Under the pieces are notes generated by a model that made no database searches, was not told the DNA's origin, and was given only the letters and a program-made list of their open reading frames with translations. A program made the position numbers and the translations under genes. Below are positions 50,335-57,956 of a DNA stretch of 64,000 bases, piece after piece (within the stretch, counting starts at the first letter, position 1; every line of letters begins with the position of its first letter). Source of the stretch: Roseomonas nitratireducens (lineage in GTDB: Bacteria; Pseudomonadota; Alphaproteobacteria; Acetobacterales; Acetobacteraceae); NCBI RefSeq assembly GCF_017813355.1, contig NZ_JAGIYZ010000001.1:1-64000 (forward strand). The letters are read 5' to 3'.

Positions 50335-51579
50335 TCACCCGCGACGCCGGTTGGCGTTCTCGGGGATGAAGGGGGACCAGTTCTCGGCCACGATCGGGCC
50401 GGACGTCTTCCAGACCGTGTTGAACTGCCCGTCCGCCTGGACCTCGCCGATCATGACCGGCTTGGACAGGTGGTGGTTGCGGTGCATCTCCAGCGTGAAG
50501 CCGGACGGCGCATCCACCTTCTGGCCGTACATCGCCGTGCGCACGGCATCGACGCCCGTGGTCCCGGCCTGCGCCACCGCCTGCGCCCACATCTTGAAGC
50601 CGACATAGGTCGCTTCCATGGGGTCGTTGGTGACGCGGCGCGGGTTGTTGATGTAGGCGCGCCAGAGGTTCAGGAACTCGGTGTTCGCCGGCGACTGCAC
50701 CGACATGAAGTAGTTCCAGGCGGCCAGGTGGCCGACCAGCGGGCGGGTGTCGATGCCCGCGAGCTCCTCCTCGCCGACCGAGAAGGCGACCGAGGGGATG
50801 TCCTCGGCCTTGATGCCCTGGTTGCCGAGTTCCCGGTAGAAGGGAACGTTCGCGTCGCCGTTGATGGTGGAGACGATGGCGGTCTTCTTGCCCTCGCCCG
50901 CGAAGCGCTTCACCCGCGCGACGATGCCCTGCCAGTCGCTGTGGCCGAAGGGGGTGTATTCCTCGAGGATGTCGGCATCGGGGATGCCCTTCGAGTTCAG
51001 GAAGGCGCGCAGGATGCGGTTGGTCGTGCGCGGATAGACGTAGTCGGTGCCGAGCAGCGCGATGCGCCGGGCGCCGCCGCCATCGGCCGACATCAGGTAT
51101 TCCACCGCCGGGATCGCCTGCTGGTTCGGCGCGGCGCCGGTGTAGAAGATGTTCCGGCTCTCCTCCTCGCCCTCATACTGGACAGGGTAGAAGAGCATGC
51201 CGTTCAGCTCCTCGAACACCGGCAGGACCGACTTGCGGGACACCGAGGTCCAGCAGCCGAAGGTCACGTCCACGCGGTGCACCTGGAGCAGCTCGCGCGC
51301 CTTCTCGGCGAACAGCGGCCAGTTGGAGGCGGGGTCGACCACCACCGCCTCGACCCGCCGGCCGAGCAGGCCGCCGCGGCCGTTGATCCAGTTCACCATC
51401 ATCAGCACGGTGTCGCGCAGCGCCGTCTCGCTGATCGCCATGGTGCCGGACAGCGAGTGCAGAACGCCGACCTTGATCGGCGCGCCCTGGCCGAAGGCCG
51501 GGCTGATCGCCGGGGCGGCGAGCGTGGCGCCGAAGCCCATCAGCGCGGCGCGGCGCGAGATCCTTGTCACGTCGGTCAT
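50335..51579 (-). CDS. urtA: Urea-binding protein UrtA (Tat-exported)
   Basis: A 414-residue periplasmic binding protein. The N-terminus MTDVTRISRRAALMGFGATLAAPAI is a twin-arginine signal. APIKVGVLHSLSGTMAISE, DPASNWPLFAEKARELL, TFGCWTSVSRKSVLPVFEE and LFYPVQYEGEEES are strongly UrtA-specific. It delivers urea or short amides to UrtBCDE. GGAGGAGGG lies upstream of the ATG at 51579. No urease genes occur in the window, so the link to urea catabolism is indirect. Confidence 0.95.
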   Translation of the reverse strand: MTDVTRISRRAALMGFGATLAAPAISPAFGQGAPIKVGVLHSLSGTMAISETALRDTVLMMVNWINGRGGLLGRRVEAVVVDPASNWPLFAEKARELLQVHRVDVTFGCWTSVSRKSVLPVFEELNGMLFYPVQYEGEEESRNIFYTGAAPNQQAIPAVEYLMSADGGGARRIALLGTDYVYPRTTNRILRAFLNSKGIPDADILEEYTPFGHSDWQGIVARVKRFAGEGKKTAIVSTINGDANVPFYRELGNQGIKAEDIPSVAFSVGEEELAGIDTRPLVGHLAAWNYFMSVQSPANTEFLNLWRAYINNPRRVTNDPMEATYVGFKMWAQAVAQAGTTGVDAVRTAMYGQKVDAPSGFTLEMHRNHHLSKPVMIGEVQADGQFNTVWKTSGPIVAENWSPFIPENANRRRG

Positions 51580-51622
51580 GGGGCTTCGCCCTCCTCCTGC
51601 TGCGCAGGCCGCTTCCGCGCGC

Positions 51623-51637
51623 CACCGGAAATCGGTG
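51623..51637. promoter_or_regulatory. Inverted repeat in the urtA leader
   Basis: CACCG and CGGTG are separated by 5 bp, and flanking GCGC bases extend the dyad imperfectly. It lies between the sigma-54-like site and the urtA start, so it could be an operator or a leader hairpin. No family can be assigned. Confidence 0.4.
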
Positions 51638-51665
51638 CGCCGCGTCCTGCACGGTGGATGGGCAA

Positions 51666-51681
51666 AGCGAACCGCGTGCCA
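51666..51681 (-). promoter_or_regulatory. Sigma-54-like promoter for urtABCDE
   Basis: On the minus strand, TGGCACGCGGTTCGCT matches the -24/-12 consensus TGGCACG-N4-TTGC with the GG and GC dinucleotides at the exact spacing and one mismatch (TCGC for TTGC). It lies 87 bp upstream of the urtA ATG. urt operons are often under nitrogen control (NtrC with RpoN), which fits; the activator site was not identified. Confidence 0.6.
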
Positions 51682-51809
51682 TGCGCGAACCGCGGGCAAG
51701 GCGGGACAAGCTGGCCGGAATGCCTGCCGGCGCGGCAGAATTGGCGCGCCGGCGGGTCGTTCTGCGTGTCGAATGGGCACATGACGGCCGGGTCATGGCC
51801 CCGACAGGG

Positions 51810-52136
51810 TCACTTCACCGAGGAAAAGCCCGTCGGCTGCAGGATGGCGTTGGTCACCTGCGCGACGATGGCGCCGTCCTTCTCGGTTTCGGCCCGCGCC
51901 TTCAGCCATTCGGGGTCGGCGGCGAAGGCGTTCCACTTCGCCTCCCGCTCCGCGAGCGATTCCCAGGCCAGCAGGTAGTGCAGGTCCTGGTTCGATTCGC
52001 CAATCAGCGTCGTCCAGAAGCCTGCCTGGCGGATGCCGTGCTTCGCCCAGAGCTTCAGCGTGATGGTCTCGAACCGGTTGAGCAGCGCGGGCAGGCGGCC
52101 CGGCACGCAGCGATAGATGCGCAATTCGTGGATCAT
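51810..52136 (-). CDS. NIPSNAP family protein
   Basis: A 108-residue ferredoxin-like alpha/beta barrel protein. The NIPSNAP pattern MIHELRIYRCVPGRLPALLNRFE, then FWTTLIGESNQDLHYLLAWES and AKWNAFAADPEWLKAR is clear. The family is often encoded in catabolic gene clusters, but its activity is unclear. GGAGGAGA stands before the ATG at 52136. It runs in the urt direction, 230 bp upstream of urtA, and is divergent from the solute-binding-like gene. Confidence 0.88.
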   Translation of the reverse strand: MIHELRIYRCVPGRLPALLNRFETITLKLWAKHGIRQAGFWTTLIGESNQDLHYLLAWESLAEREAKWNAFAADPEWLKARAETEKDGAIVAQVTNAILQPTGFSSVK

Positions 52137-52260
52137 GTCTCGTCTCCTCCCGCCCGCTTGGCGGCGCGGGCAGCATGCGCGGCGCGGCGCCGCGCGCAAG
52201 GCCGCGCCCTGGACGGGCGCGCGCCATCGCCGTCTACTGCCCGGCGATGAGGAAACGACC

Positions 52261-52998
52261 ATGACCCAAGATGTGCTCGCGGCGCTGGCGCCGCGCGGCG
52301 TGCTGCGCGCCGGGATCAACCTCGGCAACTTCCTGCTGGTGAACGGCCGTGGCCCGAATGGGGACCCCGAAGGCGTCGCCCCCGGCATGGCGCGCGCCAT
52401 CGCCGACCGGCTCGGCGTGCCCGTCCGCTACGTCCCGTATCCGAGGCCGGGCGACGTGGCCGATGCCGTCGGCACGGATGCGTGGGATATCGCGCTGATC
52501 GGCGCCGAGCCGCAGCGCGCCGAGCACATCGCCTTCACCGCCGCCTATGCCGAGATCGAATCGACCTACATGGTCCCGCCCGGCTCCCCCATCGCCACGA
52601 TCGACCAGGTGGACCGGCCCGGCGTGCGCATCGCCGTCACCGCGCGCGCCGCCTACGACCTCTGGCTCGAGCGCAACGTCCGCCATGCGACGCTGGTGCG
52701 GGCCGAAGGACTCGACGGCGCCGCGAGGCTGTTCGTCGAGCAGGGGCTGGAGGCGCTGGCCGGCCTGCGCCCGCGGCTGATCGCCGATGCCGCCGCCATG
52801 CCGGGCACGCGCATCCTGGACGGCCAGTTCACCGCCGTGCAGCAGGCGGTCGGCATGGCGCGCGGCCACGCCGCCGCCGCCCGCTTCCTGGCCGACTTCG
52901 TCGAGGAGGCTAAGGCCAGCGGCCTGGTGGCGGGCCTGATCGCGCGCCACGGCGTCCAGGGCCTGAGCGTCGCCGGCCCGGCGGAGCGCGCCGCATGA
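52261..52998 (+). CDS. Solute-binding (SBP_bac_3-like) protein without signal peptide
   Basis: A 245-residue protein of the family 3 solute-binding fold: LAPRGVLRAGINLGNFLLVNGRG, VAPGMARAIADRLGVPVRYV, DIALIGAEPQRAEHIAFTAAYAEIESTYMVP. The domain starts only about 10 residues after the Met, so no signal peptide is available; GAGGAAACG upstream supports this start at 52261. It could be a cytoplasmic ligand-sensing or enzyme-like member, and some are named as dehydratase relatives. Its stop overlaps the dienelactone hydrolase start (ATGA). Confidence 0.75.
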   Translation: MTQDVLAALAPRGVLRAGINLGNFLLVNGRGPNGDPEGVAPGMARAIADRLGVPVRYVPYPRPGDVADAVGTDAWDIALIGAEPQRAEHIAFTAAYAEIESTYMVPPGSPIATIDQVDRPGVRIAVTARAAYDLWLERNVRHATLVRAEGLDGAARLFVEQGLEALAGLRPRLIADAAAMPGTRILDGQFTAVQQAVGMARGHAAAARFLADFVEEAKASGLVAGLIARHGVQGLSVAGPAERAA

Positions 52999-53729
52999 TC
53001 GAGACCACCGAGGACATCCCGACCCGCGACGGCGCGATGGAGACCTTCGTCGTCCGCCCCGATCGCGGCCTGCATCCGGCCGTGCTGATGCTGATGGACG
53101 CGCCCGGCATCCGGGAGGAACTGCACGACATGGCGCGCCGGCTCGCCACCGCCGGCTACTGCGTGCTGCTGCCCAACCTGTATTACCGCGCGGGGCGCGA
53201 CACGAAGTTCGGCCCCGGCGTGCTGACGGAAGGCGACCCGGACCGTGCCCGCATGCGCGCCATCCGCACCCGCATGACGATCCCGCCGGCGATGGAGGAT
53301 GTGGGCGCCATGCTCGCCTTCCTCGATCGCGCGGGGATCGCGGCGCAAGGCCCCGTCGGCGTGCATGGCTACTGCATGAGCGGCCCCTACGCGCTCGCCG
53401 CCGCCGTGCGCTATCCGGGACGCATCGCCGCCGCGGCCTCCATCTACGGCACCTGGCTGGTCAGCGAGGCGGAGGAAAGCCCGCATGCGACGCTCGGCCG
53501 CGGCCGCGCCGAATTGTACATCTGCTGCGCCGAGCATGACGACCTGGCACCCCTGCCGATGGTGGCGGAACTGCGCGCGCTGTTCGATGCCTCGGGCGCG
53601 CAGGGCGAGCTCGAGATCCATCCCGGCGTCCATCACGGCTTCGCCTTCCCCGGACGCTGGTGCTACGACAAGCCGGCGGCGGAGCGGCATTGGGAGAGGC
53701 TGATCGCGCTCTATCGCCGGCGGCTCTGA
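52995..53729 (+). CDS. Dienelactone hydrolase family protein
   Basis: A 244-residue alpha/beta hydrolase. The nucleophile Cys 127 is in GVHGYCMSGPYAL, the Asp follows in the region around AEHDDLAPL, and the His is in GVHHGFAFPG near residue 218. In the classic pathway it opens dienelactone to maleylacetate; many paralogues act on other esters. It is translationally coupled to the solute-binding-like gene and lies 4 bp from the MFS gene. Confidence 0.88.
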   Translation: MIETTEDIPTRDGAMETFVVRPDRGLHPAVLMLMDAPGIREELHDMARRLATAGYCVLLPNLYYRAGRDTKFGPGVLTEGDPDRARMRAIRTRMTIPPAMEDVGAMLAFLDRAGIAAQGPVGVHGYCMSGPYALAAAVRYPGRIAAAASIYGTWLVSEAEESPHATLGRGRAELYICCAEHDDLAPLPMVAELRALFDASGAQGELEIHPGVHHGFAFPGRWCYDKPAAERHWERLIALYRRRL

Positions 53730-53733
53730 GCGC

Positions 53734-54888
53734 GTGGCGCCGATGCCGCCCATGCCCTGGGCGCTGCTCGCCGCGGGCTGCTTCGCGATGTTCGCGGCTT
53801 CCTCCTCCGGCACCACGCGCGCGCCCTTCCTGCTCGACATGGCGCGCGACCTCGCCTCCTCCCTGCCCATGGTGGCGAACCTGATGGCGGCGACCTCCAT
53901 CTCCTGGGGCGTGTCCTCCATCCTCGCCGGGGCGGGATCGGACCGGTGGGGGCGGCGGCCCTTCCTCGTGCTCGGGCCGCCGGGGCTCGCGCTCTGCCTC
54001 GTCGGCGTCGCCATGGCGGAGGGATACTGGGCGGTCGCGCTCTGGGTCACGCTGGGCGGCTTCTGCGCCGGCGGCTTCACCGGGGTGATCATGGCGGAAG
54101 CCTCCGCGCGCACGGTGGATCGCCAACGCGGGCGGGCGCTCGGCTGGATCATGGCGGGGCAGTCGGTGACCCTGCTGGTCGGCGTGCCGATGGCGGCCTG
54201 GATCGGCGCGCATGTCGGCTGGCGCGGCGTGCATGTGGCGACGGCGGGGCTCGCGCTGCTGGCCGGGCTGTTCCTGTTCCTCGCGACGCTGCGCCCGGCC
54301 GGCGATGGCGGCGGCGGGGGCGGCGCACGGCCGAGCCTCGCGGGTGCGATGTCCGGCCCCGTGCTGCGCCTGCTGTCGATGGGTGTGGCGGAGCGCGTCT
54401 GCTACGGGCTGACGGCGGTCTACTACGCGACCTTCCTGCAGGCGACGCACGGGCTGTCGGCCGCGGGCGTCGCGCTGCCGCTGCTGGTCTTCGCCTTCGG
54501 CCACATCCTCGGCACGGTGATCGGCGGGCAGGTGGCGGACCGGCTGCCGAACCGGCGGCGGACCTTCGGCGTCACGCTGATCCTGTCCGCCCTGGCGGCG
54601 CTGCTGCTGTTCGGCTGGACGCCGTCCCTGGCCGTGACGGTCGCGGCGGGGTTCCTCTATGCGCTGGTGATCGCGGTGGCGCGGCCCTGCCTGATGGCGG
54701 CGCTGGCCGAGGTGCCCGACGATGTCCGCGGCACCGTGCTCGGCATGAACGTCACCTCGGCGAGCGTCGGATGGCTCGCCGCGGCGGCGCTGGGCGGCGC
54801 GGTGGTGGGGTCCTTCGGCTTCGCGGGCTTCGGGCCCTTCGCGGCGGGCTTCGCGCTGCTCGGCGCAGCGCTCGCGCTGCGGCGCTGA
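53734..54888 (+). CDS. MFS transporter
   Basis: A 384-residue, twelve-helix major facilitator. The loop 2-3 motif appears as GSDRWGRRPFLVLGP near residue 68, with further paired helices. A probable drug or metabolite exporter/importer belonging to the same operon as the dienelactone hydrolase, 4 bp upstream. No ribosome site decides between GTG 53734, ATG 53743 and ATG 53752. It converges on the Rieske oxygenase gene with a 1-bp gap. Confidence 0.85.
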   Translation: MAPMPPMPWALLAAGCFAMFAASSSGTTRAPFLLDMARDLASSLPMVANLMAATSISWGVSSILAGAGSDRWGRRPFLVLGPPGLALCLVGVAMAEGYWAVALWVTLGGFCAGGFTGVIMAEASARTVDRQRGRALGWIMAGQSVTLLVGVPMAAWIGAHVGWRGVHVATAGLALLAGLFLFLATLRPAGDGGGGGGARPSLAGAMSGPVLRLLSMGVAERVCYGLTAVYYATFLQATHGLSAAGVALPLLVFAFGHILGTVIGGQVADRLPNRRRTFGVTLILSALAALLLFGWTPSLAVTVAAGFLYALVIAVARPCLMAALAEVPDDVRGTVLGMNVTSASVGWLAAAALGGAVVGSFGFAGFGPFAAGFALLGAALALRR

Positions 54889-54889
54889 T

Positions 54890-55894
54890 TCAGGCGGCTT
54901 GCGTCGCTTCCCGCGCGATGACCGCGGCCAGCATGCGGCGCATCAGCACGCCGGGGCGGTCGGAAGGCATGTTGAACTCGATGCCCGATTGGTCGAGCGG
55001 CACGTCCGGGTCGGTGCTTTCCAGGATGTCGCGATCCTCGTTCGTCACGATGCGGTCGAAGGCGATCACGTCTTCCGCCTTCGCATCGGCTTCGGTGTCG
55101 TTGCGGAAGACGAACTGCACGACCTGGCTGTTGGCATCGTCGATCGGCGTCGCGCAGGTGACGATGCTGTGGGACAGGCCGTTGGGGTAGCGGATGCGCA
55201 GCTTGCGCAGGAAGGGCATGTACCAGCGCCCGCGCATCGAACGGACGGTCTCGTCATTGTCCATCCGCAGCACCTTCTTCTGGATCTCCGGGTTGCGCAC
55301 CGGCACCTCGGTGATCATCAGGAACCCGTCCGGATGCTCCTCGATCTCGAGCTTCGCCGGCTCCGGATGACCCTGGTCGCCGAAGGAGGCGCGATGGACG
55401 AAGGAGAAATGCGCGTTGTCGAAGGAATTCTCCATCAGGCGCAGCCCTGCGCAGGCCCAGGGTTCGTAGAATTCGTCGATGCGGCGGAAGCCTTCCGCCT
55501 CCTCCTCGAATTCCGGGATCGGAAAGAGCGGGTCCTCCAGCGCGACCCAGATGTAGCCGTAGCGTGCCGCCGCGCGATAGGCGGGCGTGCCCATGCGGAT
55601 CGCGCCCTGGCGTTCGGGCGGGCGCTGCGGGATGCGCAGCACCGTGCCGTCGCGGCCGAACTCCCAGCCATGATAGCCGCAGGCGAGCCGCCCTTCCGTG
55701 TAGAAGCCCTTCGAGAGCTTCGCCGTGCGGTGGCAGCAGCGGTCATCCATCGCCGCCGGCGCGCCGTCCCCATCGACCCACAGCACCAGGTCGCGGCCGA
55801 GCAGGCGGAAGGGCTTCGGCCCCTCGGCCAGCATCGCCATGGGCATGACGGGATACCAGAAGCGGGTCAGCAGCGGCGTGGCGGTGGCAAGCAT
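54890..55894 (-). CDS. Rieske non-haem iron oxygenase, alpha subunit
   Basis: A 334-residue oxygenase. The [2Fe-2S] Rieske motif is Cys 53-x-His 55 (CCHRTAKL) and Cys 72-x2-His 75 (CGYHGWEF). The mononuclear iron site occurs near residue 158 as ENSFDNAHFSFVH (Asp-x2-His-x4-His pattern). Length fits the phthalate/vanillate-type alpha-only oxygenases. It hydroxylates or demethylates a ring or N/O-methyl group. No dedicated ferredoxin reductase is encoded nearby. It is divergent from the NMT1-type binding protein operon. Confidence 0.9.
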   Translation of the reverse strand: MLATATPLLTRFWYPVMPMAMLAEGPKPFRLLGRDLVLWVDGDGAPAAMDDRCCHRTAKLSKGFYTEGRLACGYHGWEFGRDGTVLRIPQRPPERQGAIRMGTPAYRAAARYGYIWVALEDPLFPIPEFEEEAEGFRRIDEFYEPWACAGLRLMENSFDNAHFSFVHRASFGDQGHPEPAKLEIEEHPDGFLMITEVPVRNPEIQKKVLRMDNDETVRSMRGRWYMPFLRKLRIRYPNGLSHSIVTCATPIDDANSQVVQFVFRNDTEADAKAEDVIAFDRIVTNEDRDILESTDPDVPLDQSGIEFNMPSDRPGVLMRRMLAAVIAREATQAA

Positions 55895-55969
55895 GGGCGG
55901 GCTCCGGTCCTGTCGCGTGGCGCAGCAAATCGCGGGCCGTGCCGCAGCCGGGCATTCGGGGCCGGACTG

Positions 55970-56097
55970 CCTGCCGCTGCGGCAGGGCTCGATCCCTGCC
56001 CGCACAGAAAGCGGGCAGTCGCGCAGGCGCCCCGCGGGTCTGCGGCTGGTCCGCCGCTTGCACACCCGCGACGACCCGGTCCGGGAACGTCCGGACC
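55970..56097. promoter_or_regulatory. Multi-hairpin leader with mutually exclusive stems
   Basis: Four segments can pair in alternative ways: CCTGCCG (55970-55976) with CGGCAGG (55980-55986); GGCAGGG (55981-55987) with CCCTGCC (55994-56000); CTGCCCGC (55996-56003) with GCGGGCAG (56011-56018). A separate perfect stem GGTCCGG/CCGGACC lies at 56078-56097, 18 bp before the binding-protein start. The region is the divergent spacer between the Rieske oxygenase and the SBP operon. It might be an attenuator or a set of operator half-sites (CTGCC/GGCAG). Confidence 0.6.
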
Positions 56098-56114
56098 TGT
56101 GCCGGAGACCCGCC

Positions 56115-57137
56115 ATGGATCGTCGCCTTGCGCTGAAGACCCTTGCCGCCACGGCCGCCGGCCTCGCCGCGCCCGCCGTGCAGGCGCAGACGCTGCTGCC
56201 GGTCCGCTTCTCCCTGGACTGGGCGCTGCAGGGCCCCCAGGCGGCCTTCCTGCTGGCGCTCGAACGCGGGTACTTCCGCCGTGAAGGGCTGGCGGTGACG
56301 ATGGACCGGGGCTTCGGGTCGGGCGACGTGCCGGTGAAGATCGCGGGCGGCGCCTACGATGTCGGCGTCGCCGACCTCAATCCCACCATCCGCATGAAGC
56401 TCGAGCGGCCCGAGGTCGACCTCTTCACGCCCTTCATCGTCTACGACGCGACGGCGGCCGCGGTGATGACGCTGCGGCGGGAGAACATCGCGCGCCCGGC
56501 CGACCTGATGGACAAGACCGTCGCCGCGCCTGAATCCGATGCCGGCCGCCAGCTCTTTCCAGCCTTCGCCAAGGCGACGGGCATCGACGCCTCCCGCATC
56601 CGCTGGCAGACCGTCACGCCGCAGCTGCGGGAGACGATGCTCGCCCAGGGGCGCGTCAACGCCATCACGGGCTTCATCACCTCGGGCGTCTTCTCGCTGC
56701 GCGGCCTGGGCGTGCGGGCGGAGGACATCGTGACGATGCGCTTCAGCGATGTCGGGGCGGACTTCTATTCCACCGCGCTCATCACCTCCCGCCGCTGGGC
56801 GGAGGCGAATCCCGCCGCCGTCACCGGCCTGATCCGCGGCCTGGTGCGCGCGCAATACGACAGCCTGGCCGATCCCGCCGTGGCCATCGCCGCGCTGCGC
56901 GCGCGGGAGCCGTTGACCGACGTGCCGCTCGAGACCGAGCGGCTGCGCATGGCGTTGAACGAGCTGACCTTCACGTCGCATGTCCGCGCCAACGGCTTCG
57001 GCCGGATCGACACCACGCGGCTGCAGCGCGGCATCGACATGGTGCGGGAAGCCTTCGCGATCTCCCGCGCGATGCCCTGGGGCGAGGTGTATGATCCGCG
57101 CTACCTTCCGCCCGCCACCGACATGAGGCTCGCCTGA
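56115..57137 (+). CDS. NMT1/THI5-type ABC substrate-binding protein
   Basis: A 340-residue exported protein. The signal MDRRLALKTLAATAAGLAAPAVQA carries an RR pair and may use Tat. The mature start LLPVRFSLDWALQGPQAAFLLALERGYFRREGL is characteristic of NMT1-like binding proteins for pyrimidine, sulfonate or nitrate-type ligands. No permease or ATPase gene is in the following operon, which is unusual. Creatininase and two FAD oxidases follow, 3 bp after its stop, so the ligand is probably their substrate. Confidence 0.88.
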   Translation: MDRRLALKTLAATAAGLAAPAVQAQTLLPVRFSLDWALQGPQAAFLLALERGYFRREGLAVTMDRGFGSGDVPVKIAGGAYDVGVADLNPTIRMKLERPEVDLFTPFIVYDATAAAVMTLRRENIARPADLMDKTVAAPESDAGRQLFPAFAKATGIDASRIRWQTVTPQLRETMLAQGRVNAITGFITSGVFSLRGLGVRAEDIVTMRFSDVGADFYSTALITSRRWAEANPAAVTGLIRGLVRAQYDSLADPAVAIAALRAREPLTDVPLETERLRMALNELTFTSHVRANGFGRIDTTRLQRGIDMVREAFAISRAMPWGEVYDPRYLPPATDMRLA

Positions 57138-57140
57138 CGC

Positions 57141-57956
57141 ATGCCGCTTCCCACGCGCTACTGGCAGGATCTGCCCTGGCCGGCCTTCCGAACGTTGCCG
57201 GCGAACACGGTCGCCGTCCTTCCGGTGGCGAGCATCGAGCAGCACGGGCCGCATCTGCCCGTATCGGTCGACACCACGATCAACCAGGGCGTGGTGGGGC
57301 GGACGCTGAAGGTCATCCCCGACGACCTGCCCGTGCTGGTGCTGCCGACGCAGAGCGTCGCGCTTTCGGTCGAGCACCTGCGCTACCCCGGCACCCTGAC
57401 CACCAGCGCGGAGACGCTGCTCGCGCTGGTCTGCGACATCGGCGCCTCGGTCGCGCGCGCGGGGGTGAAGCGGCTGGTCTTCGTCAACAGCCATGGCGGC
57501 AATGTCTCCTGCCTCGACATCGCGGCGCGGCGGCTGCGGATCGAGCAGGGGCTCTTCGCCGTGAACGCCATGTGGGCGCGGATGGGCAAGCCCGAGGCGC
57601 TGCGCGACCCGGTCGAATCGCGCTTCGGCATCCACGCCGGGCGGGACGAGACATCGGTGATGCTCGCGCTGACGCCGCACCTGGTGCACATGGACAAGGC
57701 GCGCAACTTCGTCAGCCGCTGGCAGGGCGTGTCGAACGCCACACCCGCCATGGCACCGGACGCCGGCGCGCCGCTCGCCTGGCAGGCGCAGGACCTGCAC
57801 CCGGCGGGTGCCGTGGGCGATGCCTCCGCCGCAACGGTCGAGATCGGGGAGATGCTGCTGGATCACGCCGCGCAGAAGATGGCCGCGCTCTGGGCGCAGG
57901 TCGCGGCGATGGATGTGGAGGCCTTCCTGTCGAACGCGCCCGACCCCGATGCCTGA
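57141..57956 (+). CDS. Creatininase family amidohydrolase
   Basis: A 271-residue metal-dependent cyclic-amide/amide hydrolase. LPVASIEQHGPHLPVSVDT carries the ligands Glu 33, His 35 and Asp 44. VNSHGGNVSCLDIA near residue 115 and IHAGRDETSVMLAL near residue 168 complete the family pattern (the latter with a conserved Glu). Relatives hydrolyse creatinine, mycofactocin precursor peptides or formamide-containing intermediates. It overlaps the first FAD oxidase by 8 bp. Confidence 0.9.
   Translation: MPLPTRYWQDLPWPAFRTLPANTVAVLPVASIEQHGPHLPVSVDTTINQGVVGRTLKVIPDDLPVLVLPTQSVALSVEHLRYPGTLTTSAETLLALVCDIGASVARAGVKRLVFVNSHGGNVSCLDIAARRLRIEQGLFAVNAMWARMGKPEALRDPVESRFGIHAGRDETSVMLALTPHLVHMDKARNFVSRWQGVSNATPAMAPDAGAPLAWQAQDLHPAGAVGDASAATVEIGEMLLDHAAQKMAALWAQVAAMDVEAFLSNAPDPDA

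Noticed and set aside
46210..51579. Branched-chain amino acid (Liv) transporter
   Set aside because: UrtA-, UrtB- and UrtE-specific stretches (for example TFGCWTSVSRKSV, the UrtB periplasmic extension and EGIQPSVI) and the A-B-C-D-E order favour the urea-type system.
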